NCBI RefSeq assembly: GCF_000784835.1
Contig: NZ_JSFH01000012.1
Span: 124,001 to 188,000 of the forward strand
Reading direction: 5' to 3'
DNA: 64,000 bases
DNA from: Thermotoga sp. Mc24
GTDB lineage: Bacteria; Thermotogota; Thermotogae; Thermotogales; Thermotogaceae
A program made the translations under genes and the position numbers. This document shows, one piece after another, positions 1 through 7,722 of the stretch (within the stretch, counting starts at the first letter, position 1; each line of letters starts with the position of its first letter). Under the pieces are notes generated by a model. The model saw only the letters and a program-made list of their open reading frames with translations. It was not told the origin of the DNA and ran no database searches.

Positions 1-96
1 TAGAAAATTTGAATTCTGGTGAAAATAGATTGTTTCTACTGATAAACTAAGAAAACTTTGCGGAAGGACAAATATAGCTGGAGCTAACTTCAAAAT

Positions 97-1194
97 ATGA
101 ACACTCTCCTCATCACCAATCTTTTTCCAAAGGTTTCAAATCCAAATTCTGGAATCTTCATTGTCCAAAGATTGAAACATTACAAGACTTATGGTGTGAA
201 CTTCGATGCTGTTTCACCAGCCTATGAGAATAGCAAATTGGTGGTTCTATTGAAGAAACTCTTGAAGAAGCAGAATGGAGAATATCCATTGGAAGAATAT
301 GAGAGAGTGAAGTTCAAACCTGTTCTGATTCACAGAAACTTGCATACAGTACTGATGAACAAAATCTCTCGAAGCTATTTTGTAAAGATTGCGAAGCGAT
401 TTGTCGGAGCGATTGAACAATCGTTCGATTTCAGAGAATACGATCTGATACACGCCCACGGTATGTACAGTGTTCCAGCAGGTTTAATAGCAAAGATCTT
501 AGCGGAAAAGTACGGGAAACCTTTCGTTGTCACCTTACACGGAAGTGATGTTAATATTCTCATGCCACGGAGAAGAGAGATATACGTGTCTATCTTTGAA
601 AGCGCATCGGCAACGATATTTGTTAGTAAGGCGCTTCTTGAAAAAGCAAAATCTTTAGGATTTTCCGGCAAAAACGCTGTTGTGATTCCAAACGGCTACG
701 ACGAGACAATATTCAAACCCATGGACAAAAAAGCTGTAAGAAAAGAACTTGGAATACACAGAGAAGGCTACAAGTACGTGGGCTTTGTAGGAAACCTCAT
801 ACCGATAAAGCGAGCAGATAAACTGGGAGAGATATTCCATCTCATTGCAAAAGAGATACCAGAGATGTTCTTCATCATAGTTGGAGATGGGCCGTTGAGA
901 AAAAAGATCGAAAAAGAAACGAAAGGCTTGAACATCATCTTTACAGGAAGACTTCCACAGAAAGATGTGGCAAAGTACATGAACGCAATGGATGTGATGA
1001 TGCTTCCAAGCAGAGAAGAAGGTTTTGGTGCTGTTGTAATAGAAGCCCAAGCTTGTGGAACATGTGTGATTGGAAGTAGCAACGGAGGAATTCCAGAAGC
1101 GATAGGTTTTCCAGAGTACGTTGTCGAGGAAGGAGATAACTTTGAAGAGATGTTTGTGAAAAGAGCGGTAGAAGTTTTAAGAGTAAGTATATGA
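97..1194 (+). CDS. Glycosyltransferase family 4 (GT-B), C-terminus frameshifted
   Basis: A GT4 enzyme that would transfer a sugar from a nucleotide donor in surface-polysaccharide assembly at the inner membrane; donor and acceptor cannot be read. Visible landmarks are the N-terminal acceptor domain (LLITNLFPK), IHAHGMYSVPAG, TLHGSDVN and PNGYDETIF, the donor domain start (GFVGNLIPIKRADK) and the E-x7-E nucleotide-sugar motif (EEGFGAVVIEAQ). It is closely similar at DNA and protein level to the gene at 7995-9170. That copy has about 30 more C-terminal residues. Here the equivalent residues lie in another frame directly after the stop (1196-1300), so an indel near 1180-1194 has cut off the last helix. 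That helix normally packs back on the N-terminal domain, so activity may be impaired. The RBS is weak (GGAG at 80-83). Confidence 0.85.
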   Translation: MNTLLITNLFPKVSNPNSGIFIVQRLKHYKTYGVNFDAVSPAYENSKLVVLLKKLLKKQNGEYPLEEYERVKFKPVLIHRNLHTVLMNKISRSYFVKIAKRFVGAIEQSFDFREYDLIHAHGMYSVPAGLIAKILAEKYGKPFVVTLHGSDVNILMPRRREIYVSIFESASATIFVSKALLEKAKSLGFSGKNAVVIPNGYDETIFKPMDKKAVRKELGIHREGYKYVGFVGNLIPIKRADKLGEIFHLIAKEIPEMFFIIVGDGPLRKKIEKETKGLNIIFTGRLPQKDVAKYMNAMDVMMLPSREEGFGAVVIEAQACGTCVIGSSNGGIPEAIGFPEYVVEEGDNFEEMFVKRAVEVLRVSI

Positions 1195-1195
1195 T

Positions 1196-1300
1196 ATGAA
1201 CAGACTTCTGGAAAGGGCAAAAGGATTCACATGGGTGAAGGTCGTCGAAAGAGAGACCGAGCTTTACAGACAAATTATACAGGCCGTTCGGCGCGATTGA
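1196..1300 (+). pseudogene. Displaced C-terminal tail of the preceding GT4 gene
   Basis: Reading from 1196 gives 34 residues containing LLERAKGFTWVKVVERE. This matches the C-terminal LIERAKRFTWEEIVKRE of the intact paralogue ending at 9170. The tail is out of frame with the body of the gene that stops at 1194. Comparison with the paralogue suggests a lost A in the TTAAAGAG stretch and/or a small AT insertion in AGTATATGATATG. This is a real lesion or an assembly error, not a separate gene. Confidence 0.75.
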
Positions 1301-1403
1301 ACGGCTGTTCTAAGAGCAAAAGAGTCTTCTGGTTGAGCCTTAAGTAAAATGAGTTCACGGGAGAGATATCAGTAACTAAAGAGAAGAAGAAGGTGTTGAA
1401 TGC

Positions 1404-1463
1404 ATGTTCATAAGCTTCGTAATTCCCGCTTATAAAGGATCAAGAAATACCTTTCATCCGTGA
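1404..1463 (+). pseudogene. N-terminal remnant of a GT2 glycosyltransferase
   Basis: A 19-codon start fragment reads MFISFVIPAYKGSRNTF, which looks like the opening beta strand of a GT-A glycosyltransferase (usually ISFVIPAYN). It stops at once and nothing downstream continues a GT2 fold in any frame before the next GT4 fragment. It is one piece of a run of broken transferases between 1196 and 2128. Confidence 0.45.
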
Positions 1464-1505
1464 TCCGGCACTGGTGTAAGAAGATCGAAACGGTTCTTCC
1501 GCAGG

Positions 1506-1952
1506 ATGACAGCGGGAAGCAGTCGGGATGATAAAATTGTTCCGTGTGGTTCCCCTGCCGCAGGTGGTGTCGAAAAGTTAGTGACTGATCTGGCAGGGTT
1601 CTCAGATCGATCGAAATTTGAAGTCAGCGTGCTAAATGTCATCCAGGACACGTACTGGCCAGAGGAAGAGATGCTCACTGAAACAAGTATCAAGGTTTAC
1701 ACAACCGATATGACACTATCCGAATGCGTGGAAACTGATAGGTGGAAACGCTACTTGTATTACATCAAAACCATGTCACGGATCTGGAAAATTATCAAAA
1801 ATCTGAAGCCATCAATTATACACACGCATGGCTATGTACAGCATCTCGTATTGATTCCGGCTGTTCTTCAAAATATTCCCGTGAGAATTCACACTATTCG
1901 CGGTGTTGTTGAGGAGGCTGGACTGCCTGGTAAGAATGGCTCTCAAGTTTAA
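1506..1952 (+). pseudogene. N-terminal fragment of a GT4 glycosyltransferase
   Basis: The 148-residue reading frame contains the glycine-rich start of a GT4 acceptor domain (AAGGVEKLVTDLAGF), a middle region (IIKNLKPSIIHTHGYVQ) and PVRIHTIRGVVEEAG. It ends about where the inter-domain linker should begin. The whole donor-binding domain, with the E-x7-E motif, is absent. The first 15 residues do not look like a normal GT4 start. Most likely it is a decayed gene; a short stable protein cannot be excluded. Confidence 0.6.
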
Positions 1953-1981
1953 AGTAAAAATAACCCGGGAGGAGGTTCCGT

Positions 1982-2104
1982 ATGAAGGTGGCATTCGTTG
2001 TATTGAACTGGAACAAATCAGATATGTCCATAGACTGTGTGGAGAACGTAAGAAAAGTGGAGGGTGATGAACAAAAAGTGGTAAAACCAATTGGTATGTT
2101 TTAA
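1982..2104 (+). pseudogene. N-terminal remnant of a GT2 glycosyltransferase (rhamnosyltransferase-like)
   Basis: A strong RBS (GGGAGGAGG, 1969-1977) precedes a 40-codon frame starting MKVAFVVLNWNKSDMSIDCV, the typical first strand and helix of dTDP-rhamnosyltransferase-like GT2 proteins. It stops at 2102-2104. The frame of the next GT2 gene opens at 2071 inside it, so two different GT2 genes appear to have been joined out of frame near 2071. Confidence 0.55.
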
Positions 2105-2127
2105 AACAAAAGAACAAAGGTGTTTCC

Positions 2128-2979
2128 GTGGCAAGAAACGTTGGGATTTTAAAAGCTTCTGGGGATTACATTGTATTTGTCGATAGTGATGATACAGTAT
2201 CTCCATATTTGGTTCAGCGGATAAAGGAAGTGTTAAGAAAATCAGAATATGAAATCATTGCATGGAAGTATGCTCGAAAAGATCATCGAGGAACAGAGCT
2301 AGTAGATACTGCTCAATTCCTAAGATTATATGATGATATTGAAACTACAGGTGTTGAATTTCTTCAGAGTATCTTATCAGGAAAAATGAATTCTTATGTT
2401 TGTACGGTTGCTATTAAAAGGTCTTTTGTTGTTAAAAATAACATACTTTTCACACCAGGAGCAAAGTATGGCGAAGATTTGGAGTTCTTGTACAAATGTT
2501 TTTTGCTTGCCAACAAAGTTTATTTCGTGAATGATTATCTTTATTACTATTTCATAAATACTGACTCCGTAACTAATCGACCGGCCGATCTTAGTATCTT
2601 ACATCTATACGGCAGTACTAAAAGACTCGTTAGATTTATCAAAGGAATCGAGAAAATTAAAAATATTGGTGAGCAAAAAGAAACGTTGATCAGAATATTC
2701 GAATCGAAAGCTTATGAATCACTCATATTCTCTGTTTTCCGTATTTATATAAGCAATAAAGTGAACAACAATATAATGTTGCAAATTCTTAGTAACAATC
2801 GTATTCGCAATTATTTCCGAAACGCTAATTTAATGTATGCTAGCAGAGCCGTACGACTATTTAGAACTTTTGTGTTATTATTTCCACCACATTTGGCAAT
2901 ATTCTTAAGGCCCGCTCTACGAAGTTTTATGAAGAGTTTATATAGGGCGTACAAAAAAAAGAAATTGGTAATACCATAG
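2128..2979 (+). CDS. Glycosyltransferase family 2 lacking its N-terminus
   Basis: GT-A fold transferase. The first recognisable motif is NKGVSVARNVG, then ASGDYIVFVDSDD with the donor/metal-binding DSDD. In intact relatives these lie about 75-90 residues from the start, so the first Rossmann strands, including the usual SIIIPVYN, are missing. The frame is open back to 2071 without a good start; GTG 2128 is the first usable one and lacks an RBS. The C-terminal part (GAKYGEDLEFLYKCFLL onward) is intact. Very AT-rich codon use suggests recent transfer. It is probably an inactive remnant unless translation is coupled from the 1982 RBS with a frameshift. Confidence 0.6.
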   Translation: MARNVGILKASGDYIVFVDSDDTVSPYLVQRIKEVLRKSEYEIIAWKYARKDHRGTELVDTAQFLRLYDDIETTGVEFLQSILSGKMNSYVCTVAIKRSFVVKNNILFTPGAKYGEDLEFLYKCFLLANKVYFVNDYLYYYFINTDSVTNRPADLSILHLYGSTKRLVRFIKGIEKIKNIGEQKETLIRIFESKAYESLIFSVFRIYISNKVNNNIMLQILSNNRIRNYFRNANLMYASRAVRLFRTFVLLFPPHLAIFLRPALRSFMKSLYRAYKKKKLVIP

Positions 2980-2988
2980 GGAGGTAAT

Positions 2989-4206
2989 ATGATGCGATGT
3001 GGAATTTTATCGTTAGTTGGCAGGAAATACAACAACAATTACGGTGCTGTTTTGCAAGCTTTTGCCTTACAAACTTTTTTAAAGAAAATGGGAATAAAAC
3101 CCGAGTACATCGATTATCACCCTAATGTTAAACCGCGGTCAAGCATAATTAAATATCGGTTAAATAAACTTGTGAAGCGTTTTCGAAACGATGGGGTGAA
3201 AGTTGCTCTCAAAAGTATTTTCGAATATATACAAATAAGAGTTAATAAACAAATTTTCAGAAATTTAGAAAAAATAAGACAACAAAAATTCGACAATTTT
3301 AGAGAGAAGTACTTGTCCTTCAGTGAGAAATCTTATACAAACATCGATGATCTACAAATTTCCATGGAAAAACTAACTGGATATCACTATCATTTTCTTC
3401 TAGTAGGATCTGATCAGGTTTGGAATCCTGCGATAGTTTCAACTAATGCACTTCGGGCTTACCTATTAGACTTTAAGATAAAGGTACCCAAAATTTCTTA
3501 CGCATCAAGTGTGGGGCACCAGATCCCAACTACTCTCGAGGATTACTATAAAAAGTGCCTCAAAGATTTTGACTTTATCTCAGTTAGAGAGAAACAAAGT
3601 GCTCAGGAAATAGAGAAAATACTTGGTTACAGTCCTAAGATAGTAGTTGATCCGACGCTGTTACTGACTTCAGAAGAGTGGGCGAAAATCATCTCACCTC
3701 CAAATTTTCAGGTTAGAAGACCATATATATTTGTTTATGACATTTACAGATCAAAGGATATACTTGACGCTATGGAAGATTTGAAAACAGAATACGTAAA
3801 TTATACGCCTATCATTCGACTTAAAAAACTTAGATATAGAAATTGCTCTTATACCTACTACACAGAGGGTCCGTCAGAGTTCCTCTGGTTTGTAAAGAAC
3901 TCTGACTTTGTAGTGACATCTTCGTTCCACGGAACAGCATTTGCGATTATTTTCAAAAAGCCTTTTTACTCTATTCTTTGGGATAAACCAGAAAAACAAG
4001 GTCAAAATGGTAGAATTACCTATCTTTTAGATGAATTAGGATTGTCAGATCGTTACTTTGTAGATCCAAAAGAAATACTGAGAAGGGGTTTAGATACCGA
4101 TATAGACTGGAACAAAGTACATGAAAAGCTAAATGCAATGAGAAGAGACTCTGTTAAATGGCTGCTAAATGCTCTTGAAAACATAAGGGAGAGAATAGTT
4201 CAATGA
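2989..4206 (+). CDS. Polysaccharide pyruvyl transferase family protein
   Basis: Belongs to the CsaB/WcaK pyruvyltransferase family, which moves pyruvate from phosphoenolpyruvate onto a sugar as a ketal. Visible: the N-terminal NNYGAVLQAFALQTFLK (17-33), VGSDQVWNPAIV (139-150), VVDPTLLL (219-226) and the C-terminal TSSFHGTAFAIIFKKP (310-325), which is the family's conserved SxRFHG-type signature. The RBS GGGAGGT (2979-2985) serves ATG 2989 or ATG 2992. The 405-residue length is usual. It overlaps the next gene by 4 bases, a common pairing in capsule clusters. Codon use is AT-rich like the neighbouring genes. The sugar acceptor is unknown. Confidence 0.88.
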   Translation: MMRCGILSLVGRKYNNNYGAVLQAFALQTFLKKMGIKPEYIDYHPNVKPRSSIIKYRLNKLVKRFRNDGVKVALKSIFEYIQIRVNKQIFRNLEKIRQQKFDNFREKYLSFSEKSYTNIDDLQISMEKLTGYHYHFLLVGSDQVWNPAIVSTNALRAYLLDFKIKVPKISYASSVGHQIPTTLEDYYKKCLKDFDFISVREKQSAQEIEKILGYSPKIVVDPTLLLTSEEWAKIISPPNFQVRRPYIFVYDIYRSKDILDAMEDLKTEYVNYTPIIRLKKLRYRNCSYTYYTEGPSEFLWFVKNSDFVVTSSFHGTAFAIIFKKPFYSILWDKPEKQGQNGRITYLLDELGLSDRYFVDPKEILRRGLDTDIDWNKVHEKLNAMRRDSVKWLLNALENIRERIVQ

Positions 4207-5402
4207 AATATTACCAAAAGAATGTATCATTGGTTGTTAATGAGGGCAAATGTGCTGGCTGTTATGCATGCTATAACATATGCCCTTTGAAAGCAATAGA
4301 AATGCGTTTGTCAGATGAGGGATTCTATGTACCTAATATTAATGATACTTTATGTTCCGAATGTGGTCTATGTTTAAACGTTTGTCCAGTTGTTAACATA
4401 CCTTCTGGCAACAGATTTCCAAGTCCAATAGCATACACTGCTTGGTCTTTGAATGAAACAACGCGAATAAGTTCATCATCTGGGGGTATATATCCTGAAC
4501 TTGCAAGAATGGTATTGGAAAAGAAGGGTGTAGTATTCGCAGTTGGGTGGAGTAAAGAATGGTTTGCTGAGCACAAGGAAGTTACTGATACTCAGAAAAT
4601 TCCAGAAACGCTAGGCTCTAAATACGTCCAAAGTAAAGTTGGAGACTCGTACGAGAAAGTAATTGGATACATCAGCGGAGGGAAACAAGTTCTTTTTGTT
4701 GGAACGCCGTGCCAGATTGCTGGTTTAAGGAATGTTATCAAACAAGAGCGAATAACCGAAAACGATGTCATACTTGTGGATCTTGTATGCCACGGCGTAC
4801 CATCGTTATTTGCTTTTAAGAAGTATCTCAAAGAGCATTTTGAGACGGACAAGATTGAATCCATACAATTTCGAAACAAAAGCAAAGGATGGACAAGGTT
4901 TCAAATCGTAATAGAGACAATAGACGGTAAGAAATATGAAGCTGTATATTACAAAGATTCTTTTTTCTATGGATTTTTAATAAATTTATATCTTGCGAGC
5001 ATATGCTACAATTGTCCATTTTCAAAGATCCCTCGTCAAGGCGACATCACGTTAGGTGATTTCTGGGGAGTTCCAAAAGAGTACAAAGATGAGAGGGGAG
5101 TTTCTGTAGTACTTGTAAATTCGGAAAAAGGGAATGAATTTTTCTCCGAACTTATAGAAGGAAAAAGGATTTTCGCAGAACAGGTTCCTTTGGAGATAGC
5201 CGCCAAATCTAATCCAAGAATAATATCCGGCAGGCTGGAAATCCCAAAAGAAAGAGAACAAATCTTGAAGGCACTGAATAACAAAAGTTGGAAATATATA
5301 GCACGAAAATATATCAAACCACCTGTTGGTTTAAGAAGTATTATAATAAGAAGAGGTTTGAGCTTTGCAAAACGTATGATCAAAAAGATTTTTAAGGAGT
5401 GA
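4203..5402 (+). CDS. Coenzyme F420 hydrogenase/dehydrogenase beta-subunit-like, 2x[4Fe-4S] protein
   Basis: The N-terminus carries two ferredoxin clusters: cysteines 17, 20, 23, 27 (CAGCYACYNIC) and 51, 54, 57, 61 (CSECGLCLNVC). The rest is the FrhB-type domain, with FVGTPCQIAGLRNVI, VDLVCHGVPS, CYNCPFSKIPRQGDITLGDFWG and further cysteines for a third cluster. FrhB normally carries flavin and reduces F420, but Thermotoga is not known to make F420. In polysaccharide loci this domain is often coupled to a pyruvyl transferase, as here (ATGA overlap), so a redox or cofactor role in sugar modification is an inference. The start is fixed by the overlap. Soluble cytoplasmic. Confidence 0.85.
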   Translation: MKYYQKNVSLVVNEGKCAGCYACYNICPLKAIEMRLSDEGFYVPNINDTLCSECGLCLNVCPVVNIPSGNRFPSPIAYTAWSLNETTRISSSSGGIYPELARMVLEKKGVVFAVGWSKEWFAEHKEVTDTQKIPETLGSKYVQSKVGDSYEKVIGYISGGKQVLFVGTPCQIAGLRNVIKQERITENDVILVDLVCHGVPSLFAFKKYLKEHFETDKIESIQFRNKSKGWTRFQIVIETIDGKKYEAVYYKDSFFYGFLINLYLASICYNCPFSKIPRQGDITLGDFWGVPKEYKDERGVSVVLVNSEKGNEFFSELIEGKRIFAEQVPLEIAAKSNPRIISGRLEIPKEREQILKALNNKSWKYIARKYIKPPVGLRSIIIRRGLSFAKRMIKKIFKE

Positions 5403-5408
5403 AAAACA

Positions 5409-6827
5409 TTGAGACAATACAAGAAACTGGCAGTGAATACTTTTCTTTTTGCTATAGGAAATATCGGTTCACAAAGTATAATTTTTTTGATGTTACCAAT
5501 TTTTACCAGATACATGATCCCAGAGGATTTTGGTAAACTAGATGTCATAAATACAACTGTTTCACTACTAGCCCCAATTCTTTCACTCCAGATCATCGAA
5601 GCGGTTTTCAGGTTCACTGTTGAGTTTCGCAAAGAACAAAAAAGTGAAGATCTTCTATCTTCTGCTCTCCTTTTTTCAACAATTGCAATCGTTTTTTCTT
5701 TGTCTCTTCATCCAATTCTTACAAAAATAAGCATTTTCTCGAAGTACAGTACGTATTTCTACGCAATTTTCTATCTTACAATTCTCGGGGGAATTGTAAG
5801 ACAGTACATCCGTGGCATCGCAAAAATAAAATTGTATGTAACCAGTGATATTCTTTATTCTATCATTTTTTTCACAAGTAATTTGATACTCCTTGTTGGA
5901 CTTAAACTCGGAGTGGAAGCATATCTTCTGTCAAATATTTTGGCTTTGCTGATTTCTTCACTGTTCATAATAATATTTGCTGGTTTGCACAAGCAGATTC
6001 GTTTGAAATTGAACAAAAATCTTCTGAAAGAGATGCTCATCTACTCTGTCCCATTAATACCCAATGGCATTATGTGGTGGATCATTTCCGCAGCAGACAG
6101 ATACATAATTGCGTATTTCCTCGGCTACGAATCGATAGGTATTTATTCTGTAGCAGCAAAATTTCCAGGTTTACTGACTGTGCTGTACAGAATCTTCTTT
6201 CAAGCTTGGCAACTTTCATCAATTGAAGAATATGGTAAAGAAAGCTATGGTGTCTTTTTCGGAAGGGTCTTTGGTGTAATTTCAAGTATCATGTTTCTCC
6301 TATCTTCGCTGTTCTTTTTGATTGTTAAGCCCTTCATGAACATGTTTGTTGGTGAAGCTTTCGTAGAAAGCTGGAAATATGTACCATTTCTTTTCCTTGG
6401 GGCAGTGTTTCACACTTTTGCTTCATTTTACAGTGTAAACTACACGGTATCAAAGAAAACTATTGGAGCCTTTTCAACTTCAGCTATTGCGGCAGGAGTA
6501 AAACTCACATCTATACTTACGTTGATAAGATTCCTCGACATCCAAGCGGCTTCTGTCTCTTCCTTTCTAGCGTATCTTTCCATGTGGATTGTAAGGGTTT
6601 TTCACACAAGGAAAATTGTAAAAGTGGAACTTGATGTAAAACATGTTGTAATCTCTTCTACTATAGTGCTTTCACAGGCGATCCTTCTACTGATGATCAA
6701 AAACACCTTTTTATTGTACGCTCTTCAAGCAGTTCTTTTGACAATCCTTCTATGGAATCAAAAAAAGTACATATCAAAAGTCGTCAGATTTGGCCGATCA
6801 TTCGTTGAATCAAAAGCAAATAAATAA
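5409..6827 (+). CDS. Wzx-type polysaccharide flippase (MOP superfamily)
   Basis: Membrane protein of 472 residues with about 12-14 hydrophobic segments and the polysaccharide-synthase profile: N-terminal FAIGNIGSQSIIFLMLPIFTRYM, a central IYSVPLIPNGIMWWIISAADRYII and YESIGIYSVAAKFPGLL. It would flip undecaprenyl-linked repeat units across the inner membrane. Starts at TTG 5409 with AAGGAG (5394-5399) in good position, six bases after the previous stop, so it is the last gene of the cluster starting at 2989. A second flippase lies at 9172-10575. The two are family relatives but clearly different proteins. Confidence 0.88.
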   Translation: MRQYKKLAVNTFLFAIGNIGSQSIIFLMLPIFTRYMIPEDFGKLDVINTTVSLLAPILSLQIIEAVFRFTVEFRKEQKSEDLLSSALLFSTIAIVFSLSLHPILTKISIFSKYSTYFYAIFYLTILGGIVRQYIRGIAKIKLYVTSDILYSIIFFTSNLILLVGLKLGVEAYLLSNILALLISSLFIIIFAGLHKQIRLKLNKNLLKEMLIYSVPLIPNGIMWWIISAADRYIIAYFLGYESIGIYSVAAKFPGLLTVLYRIFFQAWQLSSIEEYGKESYGVFFGRVFGVISSIMFLLSSLFFLIVKPFMNMFVGEAFVESWKYVPFLFLGAVFHTFASFYSVNYTVSKKTIGAFSTSAIAAGVKLTSILTLIRFLDIQAASVSSFLAYLSMWIVRVFHTRKIVKVELDVKHVVISSTIVLSQAILLLMIKNTFLLYALQAVLLTILLWNQKKYISKVVRFGRSFVESKANK

Positions 6828-7023
6828 ACCGAAAAGATTGAAATATACAAAATTCAAAGTTGGTCTCACAACCATTTTCACCGGTGTTCAGGGATAAATG
6901 TTTTTCTTTGTTGTTCAGAAATTTGGCAAATGAACTTATTTCGAATTTATAACAATGATTTTTCCAGAACTCTTTACAAATCTTTTTTAGCAAAGCTTGG
7001 TATTTTTCAAATACTCTTCAAAA
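6828..7023. other. Gap between the first flippase and a bidirectional terminator
   Basis: No convincing gene on either strand. Short open frames here (for example one on the plus strand from 6930) have no RBS and no recognisable protein character, and run through the hairpin at 7024-7044. Confidence 0.5.
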
Positions 7024-7044
7024 GAGGAGGGATGATCCTTCCTC
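7024..7044. terminator. Bidirectional hairpin terminator
   Basis: Inverted repeat GAGGAGGGAT / ATCCTTCCTC, followed by TTTTT on the plus strand (7046-7050) and by CTTTT on the minus strand. It sits four bases past the last small minus-strand ORF (7049-7174), which supports that ORF being the end of a transcribed cassette. Confidence 0.65.
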
Positions 7045-7048
7045 GTTT

Positions 7049-7174
7049 TTATGCTGTCTGCTTTTTCCATAAAGTTTGGTTCAGAAAATCTACTAAATTG
7101 TCGATCATGAAATTAAGGACAATGGCTGGTATAGGCAGCCTTATGTTGAAATCATTCAGAAAATCGAAAATCAT
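7049..7174 (-). CDS. Small 41-residue hydrophobic protein, fourth gene of the small-gene cassette
   Basis: Not recognised. Its ATG overlaps the stop of the upstream small ORF in the ATGA form (7171-7174), which argues for translational coupling. The sequence begins MIFDFLNDFNIRLPIPAIVL and continues with a mixed hydrophobic/acidic stretch ending WKKQTA, compatible with a short membrane-associated or amphipathic peptide. A hairpin terminator follows directly. Holin-like small proteins are one possibility, but nothing specific supports it. Confidence 0.4.
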   Translation of the reverse strand: MIFDFLNDFNIRLPIPAIVLNFMIDNLVDFLNQTLWKKQTA

Positions 7175-7281
7175 TTTTTGGCTTTCTCTTTCTTGTTCAC
7201 CTCATCCTTAGGTCTTTCCACAAAAAATACACCCAATGCCACGATTCTTCCAATAACTTGAAAAGTCTCAAACAGATTCAT
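7171..7281 (-). CDS. Small 36-residue protein, possibly YvrJ-like
   Basis: Begins MNLFETFQVIGRIVALGVFF and ends in a charged Lys/Glu-rich tail: one short hydrophobic segment and a polar C-terminus. A GAGGAAG RBS lies just upstream (about 7290-7296). It follows the DUF2922-like gene by 12 bases. In Firmicutes the tiny YvrJ membrane protein often follows DUF1659 and DUF2922 genes. Position and architecture fit that, but the sequence similarity is too weak to be sure. Confidence 0.4.
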   Translation of the reverse strand: MNLFETFQVIGRIVALGVFFVERPKDEVNKKEKAKK

Positions 7282-7293
7282 TCAATCACTTCC

Positions 7294-7511
7294 TCAGAGT
7301 AAGTTGAAAAATTCATAAGAGGTTGTTTCTACTATCGCTGTTCTGTCTTTTACATAAGTACCTGAGTACCTGGCACTACTTCTAGGCTTATGAACACATC
7401 CATTGCATTTGAAACTTGCCGGCTTGTTGGATCTTCTTTCGTTGATTGAATAGTTATCCTTCTTCTTTTACCTCCCACTTGATTCACAAAATCAAGAAAC
7501 AACCTTTTCAT
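7294..7511 (-). pseudogene. DUF2922-like gene frameshifted by an 8-bp tandem duplication
   Basis: From ATG 7511 the frame reads MKRLFLDFVNQVGGKRRRIT, then STKEDPTSRQVSNAMDVFI and SLEVVPGT, and stops at 7350. The next frame continues GTYVKDRTAIVETTSYEFF NLL and stops at 7294-7296. The shift lies exactly at two adjacent copies of AGTACCTG (plus strand 7357-7364 and 7365-7372). Removing one copy restores a single 69-residue frame, the usual DUF2922 length. Family features seen: a short beta-rich start, the (K/R)xDxT...V..AMD..I block and the (V/A)(K/R)DRT near the end. Function of the family is unknown. RBS GTGGAAGTGGG upstream. Confidence 0.55.
7357..7372. repeat. Perfect 8-bp tandem duplication (AGTACCTG x2)
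   Basis: AGTACCTG at 7357-7364 is repeated without spacer at 7365-7372, inside the DUF2922-like gene. Eight bases are not a multiple of three, and the reading frame changes precisely here. Confidence 0.9.
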
Positions 7512-7530
7512 TTCCCACTTCCACACCTTC

Positions 7531-7722
7531 TTACATAACCTGCGTGGTGACTATCAAGTAAACTTCCTGGACAGTGTAGTTTGTAAGAGTAGCTATAATC
7601 TGAGCTATTTGCGTAGTCTTTGTAGAATCTACAGTCTATATCGATGTTGTTTCTGTTTATGACAGGACTACCTGTTTGTGACAGTTCACCAGTGTTGTAA
7701 ACAATTCTGAGTCGACTACCAT
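7531..7722 (-). pseudogene. DUF1659-like gene with two compensating frame shifts
   Basis: A good RBS (AAGGAGG, plus-strand 7727-7733) precedes ATG 7722, which reads MVVDS. A different frame then reads RLRIVYNTGELSQTGSPVIN followed by RNNIDID. The original frame resumes with VDSTKTTQIAQIIATLTNYT and VQEVYLIVTTQVM, ending at 7531. The pieces in order match the DUF1659 pattern: (V)DS(R/K)LR(I/V)x(Y/F)xTGxxxxGxPxxxxxxxxI, then a helix xxxIAxxIAxLxxYxxxEVY. Total span is 192 bases (63 codons), divisible by three, so about one deleted base near codon 6 and one extra base near codon 27 would explain it. Family function unknown. Confidence 0.5.

Noticed and set aside
97-2128. Sequencing error as the only cause of all frameshifts
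   Set aside because: The lesions are confined to the AT-rich accessory DNA and include missing domains and an exact 8-bp duplication, which base-calling errors do not produce. Single-base errors at individual sites remain possible.
6930-7211. 93-codon plus-strand open frame
   Set aside because: No RBS, no protein-like pattern, and it runs antisense through the hairpin and the small minus-strand genes.
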